Below, one piece after another: positions 1 to 6,385 of a DNA stretch of 6,541 nt (within the stretch, counting starts at the first letter, position 1; every line of letters starts with the position of its first letter). Where the stretch lies: the NCBI GenBank assembly GCA_947463755.1, contig CANHUK010000094.1, positions 1-6,541 of the forward strand. Reading direction: 5' to 3'. The notes beneath the pieces are model-generated. The model saw only the letters and a list, made by a program, of their open reading frames with translations, was not told the origin of the DNA and did not search any database. Made by a program: the position numbers and the translations under genes. This stretch comes from Chitinophagaceae bacterium (GTDB lineage Bacteria; Bacteroidota; Bacteroidia; Chitinophagales; Chitinophagaceae).

Positions 1-876
1 ATGTGTGCCTTCTGCGTCGTACCCTTCACCCGGGGACGGGAAAGAAGCCGGGATGCGGCCTCTATCGTGTCGGAATGCCGCGACCTGTTCGATCGCGGAT
101 TCCGGGAGGTGACACTGCTCGGCCAGAACGTTGATAGTTACTGCCATGTCGATGAGCAAACCGGTCAGACCGTCACCTTCGCAGACCTCCTGTCCATGAC
201 GGCCGAAGTCAGTCCCCTGTTGCGGATCCGCTTCAGCACCTCCCATCCGAAGGATATCACCGACGATGTGCTGCATACCATGGCTGCCCATGATAACATC
301 TGCCGTTATATCCACCTGCCGCTGCAGGCTGGGTCTACCCGCGTACTTCAGCTCATGAACCGGACATATACCAGGGAATGGTATCTGGCGAAGGTTCGCC
401 GCATCCGCGAGGTCATGCCCGACTGCGGCATCAGCTCCGACATCATTGCCGGCTTCTGCACGGAAACAGAAGACGACCATCAGGATACCCTCGACGTGAT
501 GCGTCAAAGCCGATATGATTTCTCCTACATGTTCATGTATTCCGAACGCCCCGGCACCCTGGCAGCACGCAGATATGCAGATGATGTTCCGCAGGATGTG
601 AAGAAGCGCAGGTTGGAAGAGATCGTTGCCCTCCAGAATAACCTGTCACTGGAAAGCAACCGGCAGGACGTTGGAAGGGTTTTCCGCGTGCTGATCGAGG
701 GGAACTCCCGCCGGAGCGACCAGCAATGGATGGGACGGAACAGCCAGAATAAGGTGATCGTATTTCCCAAGTCGGATATCCCGGGCATGGGCCCCGGAGA
801 TTATGTCGACGTCAAGGTCACCGATTGTACACAGGCCACGCTGATGGGCGTCGCCGCCAACCATACACCCGCCTGA
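1..876 (+). CDS. miaB: tRNA-2-methylthio-N6-dimethylallyladenosine synthase MiaB, 5'-truncated by window edge
   Basis: Radical SAM methylthiotransferase that adds a 2-methylthio group to N6-isopentenyladenosine at tRNA position 37, in the cytoplasm. The 291 visible residues begin inside the radical SAM cluster motif CxxxCxxC. Cys2 and Cys5 are its second and third cysteines, and the first should lie three residues upstream of the window. The ATG at base 1 is therefore an internal Met, not the start. Family-typical stretches follow: [12 protein letters not shown] (6-17), LLGQNVDSY (39-47), RFSTSHPKD (77-85), [20 protein letters not shown] (105-124), and [19 protein letters not shown] (146-164). 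A TRAM RNA-binding domain occupies about residues 222-285. MiaB is usually about 440-480 residues, so roughly 150 N-terminal residues (the UPF0004 domain with the second FeS cluster) are missing. LLGQNVDSY favours MiaB over RimO or MtaB. The next gene starts 2 nt after the stop. Confidence 0.95.
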   Translation: MCAFCVVPFTRGRERSRDAASIVSECRDLFDRGFREVTLLGQNVDSYCHVDEQTGQTVTFADLLSMTAEVSPLLRIRFSTSHPKDITDDVLHTMAAHDNICRYIHLPLQAGSTRVLQLMNRTYTREWYLAKVRRIREVMPDCGISSDIIAGFCTETEDDHQDTLDVMRQSRYDFSYMFMYSERPGTLAARRYADDVPQDVKKRRLEEIVALQNNLSLESNRQDVGRVFRVLIEGNSRRSDQQWMGRNSQNKVIVFPKSDIPGMGPGDYVDVKVTDCTQATLMGVAANHTPA

Positions 877-878
877 AC

Positions 879-2129
879 ATGGATGTACAAAGTATAAAGA
901 ACAGATTCGGCATCATCGGCCACTCGCCGGCGCTGAATTACGCACTCCAGGTGGCGGCCCAGGTGGCCAATACCGACCTGACGGTACTCATCGTGGGCGA
1001 GAGCGGTGTGGGCAAGGAGGTATTCTCCCAGATCATCCATGCCATGTCTGCCCGTAAACACAATCCTTTCATCGCGGTGAACTGCGGTGCCATCCCGGAA
1101 GGCACGATCGATTCCGAACTCTTCGGTCACGAAAAAGGATCATTCACCGGCGCTGTCGACAGCCGCAAGGGATATTTCGAGACCGTCAACGGCGGTACGC
1201 TGTTCATGGACGAGATCGCGGAAATGCCCCTCGGGACCCAGGCCCGCCTGCTGCGCGTACTGGAGGCCGGGGAATTCATCCGCGTCGGATCCTCCAAAGT
1301 CCAGAAAACAGACGTTCGGGTGATCGCCGCCACCAACAAGGACCTGCTCACCGCCACGCACAACGCAAAATTCCGGGAAGACCTCTATTACCGACTGAAC
1401 ACGGTACCCATACGTGTCCCTGCCCTGCGGGAAAGGCGCGAAGACATCATCCTGCTTTTCCGGAAATTTGCGGTGGACTTCGCAGAAAAATACAAGGCCT
1501 CCCCCATCCAGCTCGATGAGCAGGCCAGGCAACTGCTGATCGACTATCCCTGGCCCGGCAACGTGCGGGAACTGAAGAACATGGCCGAACAGATCAGTGT
1601 ACTTTCACAGGATAAACTCTTATCCTCCGAAGACGTCAGGCGTTTCCTGCCGGAACACCGGGAAAACCGCCTGCCCGCCATCACTACGCGAAGCCAGGCC
1701 TCACAGGGCGGCCAGGACTTCATGAACGAACGGGATATTCTCTACAAGCTTTTCTTCGACATGAAGAAAGATGTCACCGAACTGAAAAAGATGTTCGTAG
1801 AGATCGTGCAGCACCAGCCAGCACACGGAACGGTCATGCCGACAGAGACCATGTTGCACGAACTGGATCATGAACCGTCGCTTCAGCGGGAGCAGGCGAT
1901 GGTCAAACCCATGATCCAGCCGACAACAACCTCCGTTCTGCTGCCGCAGAACATCATCCAGGATCATGTGGAGGTGGAAGAATCCCTGAACCTGATGGAT
2001 ATGGAAAAGGACCTGATCGAAAAGGCCCTGCGCAAACACAAAGGAAAACGCAAGGATGCCGCATCAGACCTCGGCATCAGTGAAAGAACGCTGTACCGGA
2101 AACTCAAAGAATACAACATTGACGACTAA
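879..2129 (+). CDS. sigma-54-dependent transcriptional regulator (AAA+ enhancer-binding protein, Fis-type HTH)
   Basis: Probable activator of sigma-54 RNA polymerase, 416 residues from the ATG at 879, two bases after miaB. An in-frame ATG at 825 would overlap miaB and add 18 residues that do not look like the family, so 879 is preferred. The AAA+ domain spans about residues 10-240. It has Walker A GESGVGKE (40-47), sigma-54 contact loop GSFTGA (87-92), Walker B GGTLFMDE (105-112), sensor I around RVIAATNKD (147-155), arginine-finger segment FREDLYYRL (165-173), and sensor II WPGNVREL (225-232). A long linker (about 258-370) contains a charged helical segment (KKDVTELKKMF, 296-306). It leads to a Fis-type helix-turn-helix near the C-terminus (about 375-413, core AASDLGISERTLYRKL). 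There is no receiver, GAF or PAS domain at the N-terminus, so control is probably by abundance, oligomerisation or a partner. The loop carries Ser in place of the usual Ala of GAFTGA but keeps the Phe-Thr core. Its targets cannot be read from the sequence. Confidence 0.93.
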   Translation: MDVQSIKNRFGIIGHSPALNYALQVAAQVANTDLTVLIVGESGVGKEVFSQIIHAMSARKHNPFIAVNCGAIPEGTIDSELFGHEKGSFTGAVDSRKGYFETVNGGTLFMDEIAEMPLGTQARLLRVLEAGEFIRVGSSKVQKTDVRVIAATNKDLLTATHNAKFREDLYYRLNTVPIRVPALRERREDIILLFRKFAVDFAEKYKASPIQLDEQARQLLIDYPWPGNVRELKNMAEQISVLSQDKLLSSEDVRRFLPEHRENRLPAITTRSQASQGGQDFMNERDILYKLFFDMKKDVTELKKMFVEIVQHQPAHGTVMPTETMLHELDHEPSLQREQAMVKPMIQPTTTSVLLPQNIIQDHVEVEESLNLMDMEKDLIEKALRKHKGKRKDAASDLGISERTLYRKLKEYNIDD

Positions 2130-2637
2130 ACGATCACAAAGCTTCCGAAGCCTGCTGTTATTGGCGTTGATGCCCATCTTCCTGCAGGGAACCTGCCGGT
2201 TGTCGATGCAGGACATATCCATTCCGCCGGAGGTAAAGACCGTGCGCGTCAACTTCATCGAAAACCGGGCAAGATATATCAACCCATTGCTGAGCCCAAG
2301 ACTCACGGAGAAGTTGCGCCAGAAGATCGTAAACCAGACCCGGTTAAGCCAGACCAACGGGGAGGCAGACTACGTCATCTCCGGGACGATCACTGATTAC
2401 TCTGTCAGCACATCGGGCATCTCCAACAACCGCGAATCGAGTAACAATCTCAACGTGACCGTCAACATCGTTTTCAAGAACCGGATCGACGAAAAAAAGA
2501 ATTTTGAAAGTTCCATAACCCGTAACTTCCCATTCCCTGCCAGCCAGTCGCTGCAGCAGGCAGAAGCCGGACTCAACGAGGATATCATCAAGAACATTAC
2601 CGACGAGATCTTCAACAAGATCTTCTCCAACTGGTGA
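2119..2637 (+). CDS. lptE: LPS-assembly lipoprotein LptE, Bacteroidota type
   Basis: Outer-membrane lipoprotein that plugs and assists LptD in delivering lipopolysaccharide to the cell surface. The 172-residue reading uses TTG at 2119, which overlaps the regulator gene by 11 nt. It gives a compact signal peptide: basic n-region MTTKRSQSFR, hydrophobic core SLLLLALMPIFL (11-22), then Cys26. An in-frame ATG at 2056 exists, but it adds 21 polar residues before the signal, lies deep in the upstream gene, and does not look like a secretion signal. The family is recognised from SIPPEVKTV (34-42), ARYINPLLSPRLTEKLRQKI (51-70), ISGTITDYSV (88-97), LNVTVNIVFKN (111-121), and the C-terminal IFNKIFSNW. 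The residues before Cys26 are Leu-Gln-Gly-Thr, an unusual lipobox since Thr occupies -1. The stop overlaps the next start as GTGA. Confidence 0.85.
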   Translation: MTTKRSQSFRSLLLLALMPIFLQGTCRLSMQDISIPPEVKTVRVNFIENRARYINPLLSPRLTEKLRQKIVNQTRLSQTNGEADYVISGTITDYSVSTSGISNNRESSNNLNVTVNIVFKNRIDEKKNFESSITRNFPFPASQSLQQAEAGLNEDIIKNITDEIFNKIFSNW

Positions 2638-4922
2638 TCACAATCCTGAAGCTGATGCAAACCAAACTGGACCACATTGTCAGGACAACGCTGGCGCGGC
2701 CTTCGCTCAAAGAGGCGGACCGGGAGGAACTCCTGATGCTCACGCACGAGTTTCCATACTCGTCCGTATTGCAGTTCCTGTACACCAAACGGCTGCAGCA
2801 ATCGCAGGACCCACGCTTCGGTGACAGTGTGACACGGACTGCTTTATTCTTCAACAACCCGCACTGGCTTTATCAGCAACTCAGAGACATCCCAGCCGTG
2901 GAACAGGTCTCTCAAGAGGAGGGCTCCGTTACGGCGGACCATTTGCCCGGTCAGTTGGCAGATGCCGGACACCTGGAAACGCTGGAGTATGAGGCAGATC
3001 CTGTACATGAACTTTCTCCCGCAGAACAGGCCCTCATCGCCTCCCTGACCGAAGCCCCTGACGGGAGTATTCGCCCGGATGCTGATGAGGAACGGGCCAT
3101 GGAAAACACTGAAAGCGAGGCTGCTTACATTATCCCGGAAGCACCGGACACCGACCCTGAGATCAAGGATCCTGAACCCGATCCCTCACTTACTGAGGCA
3201 AAAAAGCAAACCAATGCACCGACTGACCTGACGGCGGCTCTCTCTGTCGGGGAGTCTGCAACCTCGGATCTATCATCGGTACTCCCCGTCATTGAGGAAC
3301 CGGCAGCGTTGGTGATGCCCGCGGAAATGCCGGAGGAAGACATCCAGTTGGACGTTCCGGATGCAGAAATCACCCCGGATGGCCCTGCGCATACAACCGA
3401 AACGGTTGATGATGTAGCATTCATTGACGAGAAAACGGAGCCTGACACGGATATACCCGCTCCCGTTCTCCCTGAATTCGACACCACAGTACCGGAGGAA
3501 GCCATCGCTGCTCCCGCGGACGATCTGCCAGTACATACCATCGAAGATGAAAACGGCTCGACGGATATCGAAATCCCCGACGAAGCCCGTTCCGCAACCG
3601 ATGAACTCCCCAACACAGATGATACGCCTGCAGCGGAAGTGCCCTTCTCCTCGCTGATCACGGTGATCTCTTCCGCAGGACAACAGGATGTACATACGAT
3701 CCATACCATTGGTAACCGGGATACCGAACGGCATGTAACGCCATATACGGACTTGCCGGCGTTGAAGGAGGAATTACCGACCGCACCTGTCGAAGAAATC
3801 GTGGAAGTGCCCGAAAACGGGGTCTCCGACAACATTGAACCCGCCTATGTCGAGTCTAACTCGGACAATGATGATGATGCGGCCATTTCCCACGATGATG
3901 AGCAAGCGCCTGTACCAGGCACAGCCGGCACTGCTGAGCCCGCTTATGCTGAGTATCAGACAGACAATGATGACGATGTCGCCATTTCCAATGATGACGT
4001 GATTACGCCGGAACCAGTGGCCTCCAACACCTCTGAGCCCGCCTATGCTGAGTATCAGACAGACAATGATGACGATGCCGCCATTTCCAATGATGACGTG
4101 ATTACGCCGGAACCAGTGGCCGCTGACACCACTGAGCCCGCTGATGCAGATACGGAGAAGGACAATCATGACGACACCTCCCCTGTGAAAGAAACCTTTG
4201 ATGCGGATGATGCAAGCGTTCCCGGGTCCGCTACGGGTGTCGCATCGTTCACGGAAGAAGCCCAGCCCTCCGGCCTGGAGCACCTTGGTTTTCTCCCGGA
4301 AACCCTGCTTGAAGAATCGGATGCCGCGGAGGAAGCAGGCCCATTGGAAGGAGGCGTCGTACACGCAGAGCCGGAATTCCACGAGGGATGGGAAGCGGAT
4401 ATGCACACATCTACAGATGAAACCGAAGATCCTGATCATCCGGATTCAACAGATGCCGGAGAATTGCCGGCACATGATGAAGATCTTCCGGTCATCAATC
4501 CCGGAGATCTGATCAGGATGGCAGGCCTTGACCAGTACAACGAAACCGAACTGAGCTTCGAGCCGCTCCATCTGACGGATTACTTCGCCTCCGTTGGGGT
4601 CAGTCTCCCCCCCGATGAACAACCGGATGTGTTCAGCCGCCAGTCCAGAAGTTTCAAGGGATGGATCCGCTCGATGAAACGCATTCATCCGGAAAAGAGC
4701 ACTGTTCCGTTCTCGCCATCTGAATCGGAGTTGATCCGGTCGGTTGCGGATCAGTCCAATGAGCAGGAGGATGTCCTGACGGAAACCATGGCGGAGATAT
4801 ATGCCATGCAGGGACTCACGCACAAGGCCATTGACATCTACGAAAAATTATCTTTGCTTAATCCTGATAAATCCGCTATTTTTGCGGCCAAACTATCCGA
4901 ACTCAAAGGCAGATCATCATGA
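2634..4922 (+). CDS. large acidic low-complexity protein with conserved ends and a C-terminal TPR-like motif
   Basis: No specific function recognised. I recall proteins with similar ends next to lptE and secG in Bacteroidota. The 762-residue reading starts at GTG 2634, sharing GTGA with the lptE stop. ATG 2655 (residue 8) is an equally reasonable start. The N-terminal module (about 8-85) has FPYSSVLQFLYTKRL (40-54) and ALFFNNPHWLYQQL (70-83). Residues about 90-640 are Asp/Glu/Pro/Ala/Thr-rich, probably disordered, and include a 33-residue tandem repeat (402-516). The C-terminal part holds FEPLHLTDYFASVG (642-655), FKGWIRSMKRI (674-684), and a TPR-like helical pair beginning ETMAEIYAMQGLTHKAIDIY (717-736). 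No signal peptide or membrane segment is visible, so it is probably cytoplasmic. The TPR suggests a protein partner. The stop overlaps the secG start as ATGA, which points to coupled expression with the envelope genes around it. Confidence 0.85.
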   Translation: MITILKLMQTKLDHIVRTTLARPSLKEADREELLMLTHEFPYSSVLQFLYTKRLQQSQDPRFGDSVTRTALFFNNPHWLYQQLRDIPAVEQVSQEEGSVTADHLPGQLADAGHLETLEYEADPVHELSPAEQALIASLTEAPDGSIRPDADEERAMENTESEAAYIIPEAPDTDPEIKDPEPDPSLTEAKKQTNAPTDLTAALSVGESATSDLSSVLPVIEEPAALVMPAEMPEEDIQLDVPDAEITPDGPAHTTETVDDVAFIDEKTEPDTDIPAPVLPEFDTTVPEEAIAAPADDLPVHTIEDENGSTDIEIPDEARSATDELPNTDDTPAAEVPFSSLITVISSAGQQDVHTIHTIGNRDTERHVTPYTDLPALKEELPTAPVEEIVEVPENGVSDNIEPAYVESNSDNDDDAAISHDDEQAPVPGTAGTAEPAYAEYQTDNDDDVAISNDDVITPEPVASNTSEPAYAEYQTDNDDDAAISNDDVITPEPVAADTTEPADADTEKDNHDDTSPVKETFDADDASVPGSATGVASFTEEAQPSGLEHLGFLPETLLEESDAAEEAGPLEGGVVHAEPEFHEGWEADMHTSTDETEDPDHPDSTDAGELPAHDEDLPVINPGDLIRMAGLDQYNETELSFEPLHLTDYFASVGVSLPPDEQPDVFSRQSRSFKGWIRSMKRIHPEKSTVPFSPSESELIRSVADQSNEQEDVLTETMAEIYAMQGLTHKAIDIYEKLSLLNPDKSAIFAAKLSELKGRSS
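3837..4181 (+). repeat. 99-bp in-frame tandem repeat (three full units plus a degenerate partial one)
   Basis: Units begin at 3837, 3936, 4035 and 4134, exactly 99 bp apart, each coding for 33 residues of the acidic protein. Every unit opens with Glu-Pro-Ala. Units two and three both encode EPAYAEYQTDNDDD, then V/A, then AISNDDVITPEPVA, and differ at 6 of 99 bases by direct comparison. Those differences cluster in the last 12 bases. Unit one (3837-3935) keeps EPAY and DNDDDAAIS but diverges in its second half. Unit four keeps only EPAD and a weak DNHDD before dissolving after about 16 codons. The near-identity of the middle two suggests a recent duplication or ongoing homogenisation. Confidence 0.95.
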
Positions 4923-5266
4923 GCATACTATTCCTGATCCTTGTCATCATCGCCTCCGTACTGCTTGCACTCATCGTGTTGGTGCAGAATCCGAAGGGCG
5001 GTGGCCTGTCGGGTAACATCGCAGGTTTCAGCAACCAGTTCATGGGTGTGAAGCAAACCACCGATGTGCTCGAGAAAGGCACCTGGATCCTTGCTGGAGT
5101 CATCACCCTCCTCTGCCTTTTCTCCGCCATGCTGGTAAAGGAAAATGCTCAGGCCGATGACAAACTGATCAAGAGCATCAATCCCAACGCTACGACCACA
5201 ACGCCCATGCAGCAGGCTCCTTCACCGGCGCCGGCGCCCGCTCCGGCACCTGCCCCGGCGAAATGA
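4919..5266 (+). CDS. secG: preprotein translocase subunit SecG
   Basis: Small inner-membrane subunit of the SecYEG channel, which aids SecA-driven export of unfolded proteins. The 115-residue protein has two hydrophobic helices (about 2-22 and 54-74). They are joined by the characteristic loop VQNPKGGGLSG (22-32) and a following Gly/Phe-rich stretch with FMGVKQTTDVLEKGTW (41-56). The start ATG at 4919 overlaps the upstream stop as ATGA. After the second helix comes a polar, Lys/Asp-containing segment, then a tail of alternating Ala and Pro (about 100-114) ending in Lys. The body is typical of the family; the Ala-Pro tail is an extension. A terminator follows 23 nt after the stop, making this the last gene of the first block. 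Confidence 0.95.
   Translation: MSILFLILVIIASVLLALIVLVQNPKGGGLSGNIAGFSNQFMGVKQTTDVLEKGTWILAGVITLLCLFSAMLVKENAQADDKLIKSINPNATTTTPMQQAPSPAPAPAPAPAPAK
5216..5260 (+). repeat. Ala-Pro low-complexity tail of SecG
   Basis: Fifteen codons encode APSPAPAPAPAPAPA at the C-terminus of SecG, using several different Ala and Pro codons. The repetition is thus clearer in protein than in DNA, which argues for some maintenance at protein level over simple recent slippage. In the predicted N-out/C-out topology of SecG this tail would face the periplasm, but that orientation is known from E. coli and not shown here. Confidence 0.7.
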
Positions 5267-5289
5267 GCGAATTGACATATTCCAAACGA

Positions 5290-5313
5290 CCCTGCCATAT
5301 GGCGGGGTTTTTT
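5290..5313 (+). terminator. intrinsic (Rho-independent) terminator after secG
   Basis: A 7-bp stem pairs CCCTGCC (5290-5296) with GGCGGGG (5301-5307), with one T-G wobble, across the four-base loop ATAT. Six T residues follow directly (5308-5313). It sits 23 nt after the secG stop and 25 nt before the mltG start, and works only in the + direction because no comparable A-run precedes the stem on this strand. It should end most transcripts of the miaB-to-secG block. Confidence 0.88.
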
Positions 5314-5338
5314 GTCTGAATGAACCAAGCATCGACAG

Positions 5339-6367
5339 ATGACAAAAAATAATAGGCTCCTTTGGTTAACCGGTGGGATGGCAGCCGTTGCATGTATAGC
5401 GGCGATCCTGTTGTTCCGTCCTGCCACAGCATTTGATGATGAAAGCAGGATCTTCCTGATCGCCTCGGACAGTACGGATCCGCAGATGGTATCAGACCGA
5501 CTCATATCGGAGGGCATACTTTCCCAAACGGGAATGATCTCACGCGTGGCGACGGATGCAAACGGAGATCGGCGGCTGAAAGCAGGCCGATATCGGATCA
5601 ACAGAGGGATGAGCCAGCTCCGGGTGTTGGAAATGCTGCTCAAGGGGCGGCAGGAGCCCGTCAGATTTGTGGTGAATAAGTTCCGTACAAAGGAAGACTT
5701 CGCCCGCTACGCCGGCCGGCAACTGGAGTGTGACTCCGCTGATGTGGCGGAATTCCTGATGTCGCCGGACTCCATGCGCCGGTTCGGTCTGGACACCCTG
5801 ACGGCCATGACGCTGGTGATCCCGAACACCTATGAATTATACTGGAATACAGATGCGCCGGGGCTGATGCGCCGCATGTCGATCGAGCGCGACCGTTTCT
5901 GGACGCCGGAACGGCGGCGGGCCGCCGAACGACTGGGCATGAGTCCGGAGGAAGTATATGCCATGGCCTCCATCATCGAGGAGGAATCGAACAAGATCAA
6001 AGACAAACCACTCATTGCCAGTGTCTACATCAACCGCATCCGGAAGGGAATGACGCTCTCGGCCGATCCCACACTGAAATATGCTTTGAGGGATTTCGGA
6101 CTGAAACGCATTCGGTTCAAACACATAGAGGCAGCGGGCGACTCACCTTTCAATACCTACCGAATGAAGGGCCTCCCGCCGGGTCCCATCTGCACGCCTT
6201 CTCCGGAAACCATCGATGCCGTGCTGGCGGCACCGGAAACCACTTTTTTGTTCTTCTGCGCGCGGCCTGATTTTTCAGGATATCACGATTTCGCCAGTAA
6301 TGAACGGGCGCACATGGCGAATGCCAGGGCCTATCAGCGGGCGCTCGATAGTCTATATGGGAAATAG
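5339..6367 (+). CDS. mltG: endolytic murein transglycosylase MltG (YceG-like)
   Basis: Inner-membrane lytic transglycosylase that cleaves nascent glycan strands and is thought to set their length by releasing them from the membrane. The 342-residue protein has a short basic N-terminus and one membrane anchor (about 8-26), with the rest in the periplasm. A LysM-like region (about 36-105) includes KAGRYRINRGMS (81-92). The catalytic region contains MASIIEEESNK (209-219). By alignment with the E. coli ASIVEKET motif (catalytic Glu218), Glu214 is the likely catalytic acid. Further family motifs are VYINRIRKGM (229-238), DPTLKYAL (243-250), and FNTYRMKGLPPGPICTPSPE (271-290). Length matches the family. 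The ATG at 5339 is the start that supplies the anchor; no strong ribosome binding site is visible. The gene follows the secG terminator, so it needs its own promoter or read-through. Confidence 0.95.
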   Translation: MTKNNRLLWLTGGMAAVACIAAILLFRPATAFDDESRIFLIASDSTDPQMVSDRLISEGILSQTGMISRVATDANGDRRLKAGRYRINRGMSQLRVLEMLLKGRQEPVRFVVNKFRTKEDFARYAGRQLECDSADVAEFLMSPDSMRRFGLDTLTAMTLVIPNTYELYWNTDAPGLMRRMSIERDRFWTPERRRAAERLGMSPEEVYAMASIIEEESNKIKDKPLIASVYINRIRKGMTLSADPTLKYALRDFGLKRIRFKHIEAAGDSPFNTYRMKGLPPGPICTPSPETIDAVLAAPETTFLFFCARPDFSGYHDFASNERAHMANARAYQRALDSLYGK

Positions 6368-6385
6368 CGTACCTTTATATCCTGG

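Noticed and set aside
1..3. ATG at base 1 as the true miaB start
   Set aside because: It falls within the CxxxCxxC cluster motif, so the gene must extend upstream of the window.
825..878. Upstream ATG start for the sigma-54 regulator
   Set aside because: The extra 18 residues overlap miaB, are basic and polar, and do not look like the family N-terminus. ATG 879 gives the expected start just before the AAA+ domain.
2190..2215. Compensated frameshift around the lptE Cys, because the +1 frame reads Ala-Gly-Cys-Arg-Cys
   Set aside because: Two compensating shifts would be needed and the original frame is continuous into the conserved SIPPEVKTV stretch. An ordinary substitution is simpler.
3125..3835. 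Long open frame on the - strand (236 codons) opposite the acidic protein
   Set aside because: Its product is Ser/Gly/Val-rich low-complexity sequence, the antisense image of repeated Asp/Glu/Pro/Thr codons. It has no recognisable domain and sits fully inside a convincing + strand gene.
3864..4110. Asp-rich repeat cores as EF-hand or dockerin-type calcium sites
   Set aside because: The DNDDDAAISNDD pattern lacks the Gly and the DxDxDG spacing of those motifs.
3774..4439. Long open frame on the - strand (221 codons) over the 99-bp repeats, with repeated Ile/Val-rich blocks
   Set aside because: The repetition is inherited from the + strand repeat, and hydrophobic Ile/Val runs result from reading GAT/GAC/AAT codons in reverse. 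No start context or family similarity.
6370..6377. TACCTTTA before the yihY-like gene as a Bacteroidota -7 promoter element (TAnnTTTG)
   Set aside because: The last base differs from consensus and no TTTG-like -33 element is found at the expected distance. The 18-nt gap fits co-transcription with mltG better.
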